A stretch of DNA of 64,000 nucleotides, from contig CM059625.1 in NCBI GenBank assembly GCA_030435675.1, positions 6,262,001 through 6,326,000 of the forward strand, written 5' to 3'. Position numbers and translations under genes: made by a program. Numbering within the stretch: position 1 is the stretch's first letter; every line of letters begins with the position of its first letter. The notes beneath the pieces are model-generated. The model worked only from the letters and a program-made list of their open reading frames with translations, searched no databases and was not told where the DNA came from. This document shows positions 12,908-22,109 of this stretch, in pieces. This DNA comes from Steinernema hermaphroditum (taxonomy: Eukaryota; Nematoda; Chromadorea; Rhabditida; Steinernematidae).

Positions 12908-14661
12908 CTCCCGCCTCACAAAGAAATGCCGTCGACTTCCCACCACAATCCATTTTCGTTCCGATCGCGTCGCTGGCGACCTTCCCGGCCCCGCGCTTCT
13001 TCGGTGTCTTCCCTGTGGCGTTGTCTTCTCGACTCCTATCGCCGAACAGTTCTTCCTCAATCTCTTCCATTTCCGCTTTCTTCCGAACCGTATCCTGATC
13101 ATAATTCTCGGTACCCAAAGGCAGGTCATCCAGGGCGCACACAATCAAATCGTCGTTCACATTGTCCGTCCATTCCAGCCGTCCCGATATCATCGCTCCG
13201 AATGCCGTTGGCACGTAGTGCAACCCAGATGGCAACTGCTTCGCTGGTCCGGTTATAAACTGCCATAGGTAGTCCGTTCCAATCAGCAGTTCCGGCATGA
13301 TCTTGCTTCGTTCCACTTTGCGATTCACCGACAGTTGCACATTCATTTTCCGCAGGTATTCTCTATCCTTGTCCGAAAGGATAGGCCGTTCGATGGGCTT
13401 TTCAAAGAGCACTTCCTTCTCCAGTGCTTCAATTTCGTGCTGACCTCCGTTCTTCGCAATCAACTTGATCTTCCGCTGTTCATATTTCCGTGTTTCGCCC
13501 GTTTGTCCGAATGCGTTGATTTTCAACGTAGTACTGCCGCTGCTAGGCAATTGAAGCCGTTCTGCTGCTCCTTTCGATACAAAACTCCGCGATGCTCCCG
13601 AATCCAAGACGACCGGCAAGTTTTCGTATCTCACTTTGTTTTGGTTCCACACTTGAGTCATTCCCGCGAGAATGTAGGCTCTTCCTTTCTTGTGGCCGAC
13701 CGTTTCCTCCGTATCCGCAACCATAACGTCTTCAGTTCTTCCTGGATTTCTTTCCGGCTCACTTGTGACCGCTCTTGTCACTTGATCGCTTCGAACCGGT
13801 TCTGAATTCATCATCCTCCGAGGTTTGCTTCCGCACAAGGCAACGTGATGACCGTTGTGACCGCACTTCCCGCATGCTTGTCCTTCACAATCCGAGCTTC
13901 TATGTCCAGAACCGAGACATCGATAACAAAGCGACTTCATTCCGGCAATCTGTCTCCGTTCTTCTGCGGACCGATGCTTCACGCACGCTTCAGCCGAGTG
14001 ACCAATCGAATCACAGAGTGGGCACTTGGTCGCCGTCCATCTTGGCGTTCTTATTTCCATCCTCGCACTAGCCATATTTCCTACTGGATGCTTGGTGTTG
14101 CATCCTGAAACCACGTTGAAAAAGTCCGATCTGCGATCTCTCGACTGCTGCGTTCCGTCCGTAAAACCGCCGATGATCTTCTCCCTTCGTTCCAAACACT
14201 GCAACGTTTCTTCCAGTTGACCGAGTAACAGCTCAACATCCGTAAAGTCCACTTCGTACCGCAGTGCTAAGAATTCTTGCGTAGTCCGTGGGAACTTCTT
14301 CACGATCCTGTGCCACGTCTCCCGGTTGTCCATAGGCTGCTCCGCCGACTTCATTTGCCGATAAGTCGCATTCAGCTGATCCAGCAATCCGTGTTGATCT
14401 TCAATGGAGTCCGAACGTCGCTGCAGGCTTCCGAGTCGATCATACAGTTCTTCAACGAGCTTCTTCTTATCACCGAAACGCTTCTCAAGAGTCTTCCAGA
14501 CTTCCTCATAATTTTCCTCTGCGATTTCGAACATAGAGATGGCGCTGGCTGCTTTCCCTTCGACGCATTCGAGCAGCTTTACCATCAACCGAGTCTTGCT
14601 CCAACCGAGAGTTCCGAAGTTTTCCGCAAACATCGTTTTGAACCGATTGAATTCCCATACA

Positions 14662-14673
14662 GTTCCGTCAAAC
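14662..14673. repeat. 12-bp target-site duplication, 3' side
   Basis: GTTCCGTCAAAC, identical to 15304-15315. It lies directly after the CTCGTAA tail (minus-strand view), where the gag reading frame resumes. Confidence 0.75.
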
Positions 14674-15303
14674 GAGTTACGAGTTACGAGTTACGAGTTT
14701 ATTTCTCGTATCTAAGGCTTACGCCTTGCGAGACGTCATATATATGCACAAAAACCACATTGTCACTCCGTAGTCGTCGGTCTTCTGGCTTCGGCGCAGG
14801 GCACAGCATCAGAGTAGAAGGCGACGATCCCATCAGTGTGCGCGGGCATCAGAGAGGCGAAAAGTTGACCCCGGAGACGGTGGAACACAGCAAGCCTATC
14901 TTCAGCTCGGGTGGCAGCGCGGACGTCGGAGTTGAGAAGCTTCTTCGGCGGCTTCCGCGGGCAGCACGGGCGAAGAACGGCATCTGGGCGAAACGCGTCG
15001 GTGGAGCACAACGGGCAAACCGGGAACCATCAAGGCAGCTGGCGGCACAGACTTCGCAGTTGTAACGCTTCTTCGGCTTCTCTGGCGGCGCGGGTGGAGT
15101 CGGGCGGCAGTGACGGGCTTCTTGGCAAGACGTTGGAACTACGGCTCCCTGGTGTTCCAGGCCTTCTGGGAGCCGGGGCGATCACTATGCAACCAACAAT
15201 GACGGCCGAAAACGACCGCTCACTCAACTCAGTCGGCCCCAGACAGCCTCAGAAAGAGCGAGTGGACGACCCGACCGATCACTGGGAACACAAATGAAAG
15301 ACC
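14674..15303 (-). mobile_element. 5'-truncated non-LTR retrotransposon in gag
   Basis: A 630-bp segment interrupts the gag frame and is flanked by a 12-bp direct repeat, GTTCCGTCAAAC on the plus strand. Read on the minus strand it ends with a small hairpin AAGGC-GTAA-GCCTT, then AATAAA, then a tail of about three CTCGTAA units. Target-site duplication of this length, a 3' simple-repeat tail and no 5' structure are hallmarks of LINE or SINE integration. Upstream of the tail is a minus-strand open stretch ending near 14763; its product is not recognised. Clade (CR1, RTE or other) cannot be assigned because no polymerase is present. Confidence 0.7.
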
Positions 15304-15315
15304 GTTCCGTCAAAC
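15304..15315. repeat. 12-bp target-site duplication, 5' side
   Basis: GTTCCGTCAAAC, identical to 14662-14673. It marks the truncated 5' end of the inserted non-LTR element; the sequence on the far side is gag leader. Confidence 0.75.
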
Positions 15316-15383
15316 TTCAACTTAAAACAACAACAAAATCACGTATTGCAAATGACGATCCCAATTCTTCTGGTCCCGCAACG

Positions 15384-15505
15384 CTGAGTACCGTTTCCTC
15401 GCTTCTGCTCGCTCGTTCCCGTGAATATCCTCCGTTCGCTCTCGTTTCCCGCCTTTTCCGATCCGAAACAATCAAACAAACTCGCTGCAACCGCTTGCAG
15501 CGATA
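15384..15505 (-). repeat. 122-bp direct repeat, copy 2
   Basis: Identical to 12786-12907. It sits at the upstream edge of the retroelement island, directly beside satellite at 15506. Zero differences over 122 bp imply recent duplication, gene conversion or an assembly effect. It could be a leftover of a tandemly duplicated gag unit rather than a true LTR. Confidence 0.9.
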
Positions 15506-15906
15506 TGGGGGTTGGCGACTCGACGCTTCGAAGATAGGGCATCGAGGTTGGGGACTCGACGCTTCGAAGGTAGGGCATCGAGACATATAGACAGATTCCC
15601 TGTCTGAAGAGCTGACGCTTCGGACGAAGGGTATCGAGGTTGGGGACTCGACGCTTCGAAGGTAGGGCATCGAGGTTGGGGACTCGACGCTTCGAAGGTA
15701 GGGCATCGAGACATATAGACAGATTCCCTGTCTGAAGAGCTGACGCTTCGGACGAAGGGTATCGAGGTTGGGGACTCGACGCTTCGAAGATAGGGCATCG
15801 AGGTTGGGGACTCGACGCTTCGAAGGTAGGGCATCGAGACATATAGACAGATTCCCTGTCTGAAGAGCTGACGCTTCGGACGAAGGGTATCGAGGTTGGG
15901 GACTCG
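15506..15906. repeat. 92-bp satellite array (second block)
   Basis: About 400 bp of the same satellite resumes directly after the retroelement remnant and ends at the edge of unique sequence. It contains three copies of the GACATATAGACAG core and several 36-bp sub-units, all in the same orientation as the main block. The satellite phase does not match across the retroelement: the left side stops in ATTCCCTG and the right side restarts at GGTTGGCGACTCG, so about 40 bp of a monomer is missing. The insertion was therefore not a clean one, or the locus was later rearranged. Confidence 0.93.
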
Positions 15907-16285
15907 TGTGTCGAAGACACGACCAGTCTTCATCGGGGAAGAGAAGAAGACTGAGCCAGGAGAATCATAGCATGCCTTATATAGAGGTCGGGGTACTGTC
16001 TAGACACGCAAAAGGGCAAGTCTGTTTTGGCGTCAACAGAGCTAAGCAACATCGTCTAGCTCTGTCGAATAGTTTTGTGCATTGACAACGATGAACTTCT
16101 TGCATCATGTTCAACCGCACCAAATAAAGCGTATCGACATTGGATGTTCGTGTGAATGAATGTGCATCGGTCTTGGTTGTCTTGCACTCTTTAGGTCGCG
16201 CGGTCTGCAAACAGCGGGGAAGGTTCACCATCAGTGCTTTTTGTCGTTGCCGTAAAAGAGCTTCTTCACTCAGTACAATTTGTAA

Positions 16286-18985
16286 ATGTTCCGACTGACT
16301 GAAGGGTGTGAATCGCTGTCTTGTCCAGATTCGATTTATCATCTGTTCGCTTACCGAAAGGCTGCCGTCAGCCAAGTGTTTGTACGCCACTTGCTAGTTC
16401 CCCACAAGGACTGTACCGCAGGTGAGCTTTGTGCCCTCCTCGTTACTGCTGTGGAAGGAGCATGCGGTGAAATGCGCGTTTTCATTAACACAAATAAGGT
16501 ATTTATCGTTGGCGCGTATTTATCAGCACACATACCAATTAACAATGTTTTGTCTTTAGGGTGAAGACCATTTTGTTCGTGTGACATACACAAACGGTGC
16601 CGAAGGAGTTGCTGTAGTTTCAGCTTACCACATCGATAAGGGAGATGAGGTATGGTTTGAAACATTGTTTAATTGCTAATTTATGCTTCAGAATGACGAA
16701 CTGATTCCGTACAGTAATGCTCTTCTTTACTGCTACGCGCGAAGTTATGTCTTTGAACGCCACACTTCGATTCTGTAGTCTGACGTTCAGAAGAAGCGTT
16801 TGATTGCTCGAAATATTGGCACCACATATGTGTATGATTTCCCCGCGTCATTCGGAACTACTGTCGTGGACCAATGGAATACGGAAAAGCGCAACAACCC
16901 GGATTTATACAAAAAGTGAGAGTTTTTTTTTCGTAAAGAAGTGAATTCCATATTCTTTCAGGCAGATTGCTTTGCTGAGTGCTTCTCGTTCTCAGGCGCT
17001 GCAAGCAGACAATGAGAACTAACTCGTGGATGATCACGAATTAATAATGGAGACTATCGGGGAACTCAGAGTGTGTCGTGATGAGACTGAGTTGAAGAAG
17101 CGCGCCTTCACTGGTAGCGACAGCTGGTTTGGGAAATGAAACCGTTTACACCGAATAAACCGGCTGGAAGAACTGTGATTGTTATTACTAGCGACATTAC
17201 GTTCCGTACTGGTTCCTACTCTATGGACGAGCACAATTTATACGCAAAAGTGGGACATACGTGTGCTTCTTTTTTATAATTCTCTCTCTGTTTCAGGTTA
17301 GCGTGTACAGCCGTAAAATCAACTGCCCTCGAGCATTCATAGCTGCCAGTTCCGGTGCTCGTATTGGACTTGCTACTCAAGTTCAGAAAGAAATTCATAT
17401 CAAATGGCGCGATAATGGACCAGAAAAGGGCTATGAATATTTGTACGTAAATCGCGATAGCCGTGTATCCGATCAAATCGCTTTCACTGAAGTTGACGAC
17501 CATCTTAAGATCGATGCAGTCATTGGAATTGAGGTACTCGCGCTACATGCATGACTTCTTGATGAGCACTTGTTGAGAAGGACATCGGAACTGAGAATCT
17601 CATTGGTTCCGGTCTCAATGCCGGCGAAACCCACCTCACGAACAAGAAGGTGCCGACATTTGCTCTCGTCACCGGACGCGCTGTTGGAATTGCTGCTTAC
17701 AATGCGCACTTGGGTAAGAGAATTTGTCAGGTCTGAAAGATTTATGTATCTGTATTCATATCAACATTTGCAGGTTGGCAATTCGCCGCTCATCCTTACC
17801 GGTGCTCTCGCCTTGAAGAGTCATCTTGGAAAAGAGGTGTACACCTCAAACGAACAGCTTGAAGGACGTCAAATCATGCACCTTTACAGTGTTTCTCATG
17901 CGGTAGTGAACACGGATGCTGATGGCGTTACTAAAATTGTTCGCTGGTTATTTTATACGCTTCCTGATCAAGCCAACGTAATCTCAAGCTGCGACGTGAC
18001 CGGTAACCGTGATGCGGAGTACTTTCCCACAAAAGGTCCGAATGATCCTCGCTTAATGTTGGACAACGATGATGGCACTGGCATTTTCGATACCCATTCG
18101 TTTGATTAAATTATGTCAGGATGGGCAAAGACGATTATAACTGGTATGTATTGCACAAAATTGCTTTTACTGGGTAAATTTCAGGACGAGCTCGCTTGTT
18201 CGACCACCCGTTGGTGTTGTTGCTGTAGAAACGTGTATTGTGAAAGCCGTGGTCTTTGCTGATCCAGCCACTTCGGATTCTCAAGTAAAATTTTTGCAAA
18301 AGTGGTAATGCAAGCAGGTTTAGTTTTGTACCCTGGTTCCGCTTACAAGGTTCGATGACAAACTTTTAACTTGGTACACTTAAATAATTGACAGACCGCA
18401 GAAGACATCAACGATTTCAACAGGGAAGGATTCCCTCTTGTCATTCTAGCGAAGGATTCATCAGAGGATTCAGTGGTGGACACAAAGGTAGTTTTTATCT
18501 TTCTCTTCTCGATATTGCGCTTTTTTTGCAGATGTGATTGACGTCGTATTGAAATTTGGCGCTGAAATAGTCGCTGCTTTGAAAGCCTATGGTCAATCGG
18601 TTACGGTGTACATTCCAGCTTTCGGGGAATTACGAGGAGGAGCTCGGACCGTGTCGGATACGAAGATTGATGAACTTGCATCAAAATGATTGCTGACCCT
18701 CAATCTCGAGGCGGTATTCTGGAACCAGAATCAACTATCATGCACCGCAGCTGGAAGAGTTGATTTCAAGGGAAGACAAGAAGATGCAAAAACTAAGGCG
18801 ATCGCTTGCGAATAGTGTCAATGGTCAAACGAAGTGTGCGTTTCAGAAGCAGATCGTTCAGCGTATTGGAGCCTCTTTATAGACCCGCTGCTATCTTTTT
18901 TCCGGACCTTCACAACAGAACCTGAAGAATGCTCGCGAATGGCTCTATCCATGTAGTGTTAAGCGATGTAATTAATTGCGGATGT
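16286..18985 (+). pseudogene. Acetyl-CoA carboxylase carboxyltransferase-region pseudogene
   Basis: Scattered plus-strand segments match eukaryotic acetyl-CoA carboxylase in order. They include NIGTTYVYDFP (near 16820), GARIGLATQVQKEIHIKW (17350-17410), EVYTSNEQLEGRQIMHLYSV (17836-17895), EYFPTKGPNDPRLML, RPVGVVAVET (18198-18230), INDFNREGFPL, YIPAFGELRGGARTV and SRGGILEPES (18700). A decayed FPDLHN...RML follows near 18900. The enzyme makes malonyl-CoA for fatty-acid synthesis. Introns with normal signals remain (for example 16497-16559 and 16650-16691), so this is a duplicated copy, not a retrocopy. Lesions include an in-frame TAA near 17023, a frame change near 17110-17140, a stop after VKFLQKW near 18306, and a deletion with frame change after LEPEST. 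The biotin carboxylase and biotin carrier parts are not seen. A divergent functional paralogue with odd splicing is less likely. Confidence 0.8.
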
Positions 18986-19086
18986 GAAATCTTCTCGTGA
19001 AACTATTGTGTTCATCATTATGTAATCGCATTGGACGCACACTCTAACATAATGACGATACATCATAAGCCAACAGCACTGAACAC
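18986..19086. other. Short spacer between ACC pseudogene and next gene
   Basis: About 100 bp with no recognised coding content, between the last traceable carboxylase homology and the 3' end of the minus-strand membrane-protein gene. Confidence 0.5.
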
Positions 19087-19092
19087 TTTATT
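19087..19092 (-). terminator. Polyadenylation signal of the small membrane-protein gene
   Basis: AATAAA on the minus strand (TTTATT on plus), about 205 nt beyond the stop codon at 19298. The spacing suits a nematode 3' UTR. Confidence 0.5.
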
Positions 19093-19297
19093 CCCGCAAA
19101 TATAAACCTTGTTTTTCCGCTTTAAAAAATGTGGAGTTATATGTGGAAACAAATAGATAAGTTCGCACAGCAACTGGTTATTAGACGAGAGGAGACCCGA
19201 AATCCTCTTCGAAAAGACCGGGGGCAGATGGTCTTCTTTGCGATTTCACATTTCTGTAATTTACAAGATGTCAAGATGTATCAGTCGGGAGTGTACC

Positions 19298-19501
19298 TCA
19301 ATGGTCGATGGCTTCACGCTTGATGGCTTCATCATTGTGCACCTTGGCGATGAAGAATGGGACGATAATGGAGACTGGAAGCACGAAAAAGAGCGTAGCT
19401 ACCGTGTTCTTGATCTTCGGGTTGACGATGGACACAAGTGCTTGCATGGTTGCGGCGAGGAGCATGCAGAATTCGCCGATGGAGAGGACGGTGGCCAACA
19501 T
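19298..19501 (-). CDS. Small two-helix membrane protein (67 residues), unidentified
   Basis: A single-exon frame from ATG at 19501 to TGA at 19298. Two hydrophobic segments are visible, around residues 5-26 (SIGEFCMLLAATMQALVSIV) and 32-51 (NTVATLFFVLPVSIIVPFFI). A short NPKIK loop separates them and the tail is charged, ending KREAIDH. Codon choice is strongly biased to ATC, CTC, GCC and AAG, as in highly expressed nematode genes, which argues against a chance ORF. A TTCAG lies 40 nt upstream of the ATG (near 19541) and could accept a spliced leader. An in-frame TAA just after it rules out a longer N-terminus from that exon. I do not recognise the family. The topology allows a hairpin with both ends on the same side of a membrane. 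Confidence 0.7.
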   Translation of the reverse strand: MLATVLSIGEFCMLLAATMQALVSIVNPKIKNTVATLFFVLPVSIIVPFFIAKVHNDEAIKREAIDH

Positions 19502-19612
19502 GTCCAGTACGTGGATGCCAAACCTCGAAAGTTGTTACCTGAAGACGACAACTAATTAGGGTTGCGAAGGAGGATGAACTGGATGGAGAAGGAAGAACAA
19601 CGTTGCAAGGTG

Positions 19613-19621
19613 CTTATATGT
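19613..19621 (-). promoter_or_regulatory. TATA-like element of the small membrane-protein gene
   Basis: CATATAAGC on the minus strand, about 115 nt upstream of the ATG at 19501. It is a weak match, supported only by position. Confidence 0.3.
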
Positions 19622-19676
19622 AGACGAGAAGTGAAATGGGGAGGAGCTCTCCCACGAGAACATCGCGTACTTGGCC

Positions 19677-19870
19677 CACGTGAAGTGTGGCCGTTCACGT
19701 GCTTTCTTCACATGTACTCAACAGTAGACATTTCGCGTCGGGTCACACATATACGGGCAAACAAAACAACGCCTAGAAAGGGCGGTGTTGACGTCTAGCA
19801 TGTCGTTTGGATGAAATAAACCTGTTGGTTTCAGGGTTTCCTGCCCTGAGAACAACGGGAAATTCACGTG
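19677..19870 (-). promoter_or_regulatory. Three CACGTG E-boxes upstream of the small gene
   Basis: Perfect palindromic CACGTG at 19677-19682, 19696-19701 and 19865-19870, that is 176 to 369 nt upstream of the minus-strand ATG. About 0.05 would be expected in 194 bp of random sequence. CACGTG is bound by bHLH and bHLH-Zip factors such as Myc/Mondo-Max and TFEB (HLH-30 in C. elegans). Which one acts here is unknown. Confidence 0.5.
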
Positions 19871-22109
19871 AATAGCCGAAATGTTGTTGTTTATGCTAGC
19901 ACTGCGGGGACGGTCGATTATCTCCGCTTCGGACAGAAACTGATGTTGACCAGCAGCACTCTGTCATATGTTCTTTATCATCGATTTGGTCTGTAATTTT
20001 GTATCTAACAGGCTGATCACATGGCCCAAACACGGAACCGCAGACGGGGTTGTTGACGAAAAACGCTTGAAAACAGTCTTTTTCAGTTAGTGAACGGCAA
20101 TGTGACAAGGTCGGATCAGTGCGCCTAACGATGATCTTCGCTAGGGTAAAGAACCGGTCGGATGGGCTGATGCAGCAGCCACGCCATGTGCTGTTGTGAA
20201 ACTTGGTCATTTTGGGAAGTTCTGGCGAAACACCAACGGAAATACGGTGGGTATCGCAGCTGATTGAGAGCTGAACTTTTGTGGAGCGCAGACAAAAACA
20301 AATTTTAGAGAAGAGTAACAGAAATGGTGAAGTTCCTTCATTGGGAAATGATCAGGATGATGAAATAGGAAGCTTTATTGCAAACGTAGACCAATGTTAC
20401 AGCTGGCTTCAAAAGTGATGATAATAAACGCGTATATTTTTACCTACCACGATATTTCTGGAAGAAAAATGTGATCAGTACGCATTAAAAGGTTAGCATT
20501 CCTCTCACGTGGTTCACAACACTTGCTAATTGTAGTTAGGGCTTAAATAATGGCTTAAATTTGCTTTATTTGCCAAGCTATCTCTGTTTTGTCAAACTGA
20601 AACATGCATGCGAGCAGGATTAAAAAAACCTTATCTTTTTAAAAGAGAGCAATAATTGACAGGCACGACTGCAGTGCAGAATGACATCGTTATATAAGTG
20701 CTCAGCCTTGTAAAGTGTAAAGGAACAAGGAAGGGCAACTAGTCATCAGGAATGGGGAACCAATAAGTAAAAGAGCACTCTTTAAAAGTGCTGATTGCGC
20801 TTCATCGTGCAGGGTCATGTCAGAGAACAGTTGTCATCGCGTGTTTAAAGTGGCGCCACCGCGTGTTCCCGCTTTGACAATCAGCCGATTTTGCGGAGGT
20901 TCTGACTGGGTGCGGGCGGAGGAGAAAAAGTGTAGTTTCGTCGAAAGGCTCGCGGTGATCTTTGTAAGAAGGATGCACGGCATTCCGCTCCATTCCTGTG
21001 GGTTTCCCCGGGGGGACTACGGTAGGCAGATAAGAACAATAATGAAAGGTGAAAAGCACGTTCGAATGCTGATAAAATGGCGCAACAAAAGAAGGCAATC
21101 TGACACTTCTGCATTACGGGGTAAGTCCATATTCGGGTGGAGGAGTCATGGGTGAAATACATACTTGACGCATATCTCGCGATTTAACGCGAATAAAAAC
21201 ATTCGATAGTTCTATCTAATGATACCAAAATCATCCCGAAAAAGCATCTCCTGAAGAAGTTGAAAGCGGCCGGAACTTCATTGGTCGAAATGTCGAAAAC
21301 GAATTTTTTATTTTTTCTCTACATTTTTTTGAGAAAATCGAAATAGCACAATAGCACATCCCTAACATTTCTCGCTCTTTAAAATGGACCTAAGGACACA
21401 GTAAGTTTTTTTTACGAATTTATATGGAATTTTTATACAAAAAGCATAAAATGGGCTGTATTCAGTCCAAACCCACAACACCACAAAAAACTACAGTCGC
21501 AACAAAGTGGACAAAAATTTAAGTTTCCAGAAATATAAAGTCGTCTATCGGACTGTCGGAAAATTTCAGCCAATACCGGAGAATATTGAAAAGAAAATAG
21601 TTGCAGTATAACACAATAAAGAGAAAGTCGAGTGAAGTCGAAGAACAGGCCTACCGTACTCCCCAAACGTGCGAAGACTGTACTGAGGAAACACCAGCGT
21701 CCTCTGCAATTTATACTTGCATCGTGCATGTGCCGTTCACGGGTACTCGCCGACTCCTCCCGTTGTGCGCCAAGGGTGCACGTCGCACGTGTTGCGGTGC
21801 AAAAGAGCACACCGCAGCGAGAGTGCCCGACACAGAACGGGTCACCAAAACACAACAGCTTATTGTTGCCAGCATGCCAGTCGGTTAGAGTTGCGTCCAC
21901 ACGAAAGACTTCGACTACAGATCACTTATCACTCGTTTCTTTCATGCACAATACGTGATTTCTCGCCAACTTGCATGCTGTTTGTTACCGTATAGCGAAC
22001 CCAAATGACAACATCGCTCACCGAAAAGGACTGCAAAGAAAATAGAGATCAAGAGTCAGTTTTAACCCGTTTACAGAGTCGGAAGTACTGTACAATGCAC
22101 ACAGAATGT
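19871..22109. other. Gene-free interval, about 2.2 kb
   Basis: Short overlapping ORFs occur on both strands (longest 155 codons, minus strand 21433-21900), but none has recognisable homology, coding-type codon choice or splice support. AT-rich runs lie around 20400-20700 and 21200-21450. The last 200 bp should hold the 3' UTR of the phosphatase gene. Nothing else supportable was seen. Confidence 0.6.

Larger units (their letters stand above)
12786..14673 (-). pseudogene. Gag-protease fragment of a BEL/Pao element
   Basis: Minus-strand frame with no internal stop from the insertion junction at 14673 down to the satellite boundary. The first ATG is at 14633, but Gag homology already starts upstream of it, so that ATG is not the original start. 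Visible in order are a DUF1759-type capsid region (EENYEEVWKTLEKRFG), three CCHC knuckles (CPLCDSIGHSAEAC, CYRCLGSGHRSSDC, CGKCGHNGHHVALC; roughly 13835-14030), and a retropepsin-like protease with the catalytic motif LDSGAS near 13591-13608. The usual DUF1758 end follows, with ELLIGTDY and then LPSGL. Further down the frame is rich in K, R and E, and it then reads into satellite without a stop. The protein is truncated before polymerase and broken at its 5' end by another element. The protease active site itself looks intact. Confidence 0.85.
12786..15505 (-). mobile_element. BEL/Pao-type retroelement remnant inside the satellite
   Basis: A 2.7-kb island of non-satellite sequence with a minus-strand Gag-protease reading frame. 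Reverse transcriptase, RNase H and integrase are absent: the coding frame runs straight into satellite at 12785. It is bounded by identical 122-bp direct repeats (12786-12907 and 15384-15505), and a 630-bp non-LTR element interrupts the gag region near its upstream end. The family call rests on the DUF1759-type Gag, three zinc knuckles and the DUF1758-type protease, a combination typical of BEL/Pao elements. The element cannot move on its own. It may have entered the array as a fragment and been spread or trimmed by satellite recombination. Confidence 0.85.

Noticed and set aside
8949..14633. A single 1894-codon protein
   Set aside because: It is the truncated Gag-protease frame reading through into stop-free satellite; the C-terminal two thirds are satellite.
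14674..15303. LTR of the BEL/Pao element (AATAAA and a TATA-like stretch present)
   Set aside because: It is single copy, sits inside the gag frame, and has a 12-bp target duplication and a simple-repeat tail, which fit a non-LTR insertion better.
1..15906. CRISPR array
   Set aside because: The repeats are contiguous with no unique spacers, and the sequence is nematode.
21433..21900. 155-codon minus-strand ORF
   Set aside because: Cysteine-rich, low-complexity composition, comparable ORFs on the other strand, and no homology or splice support.
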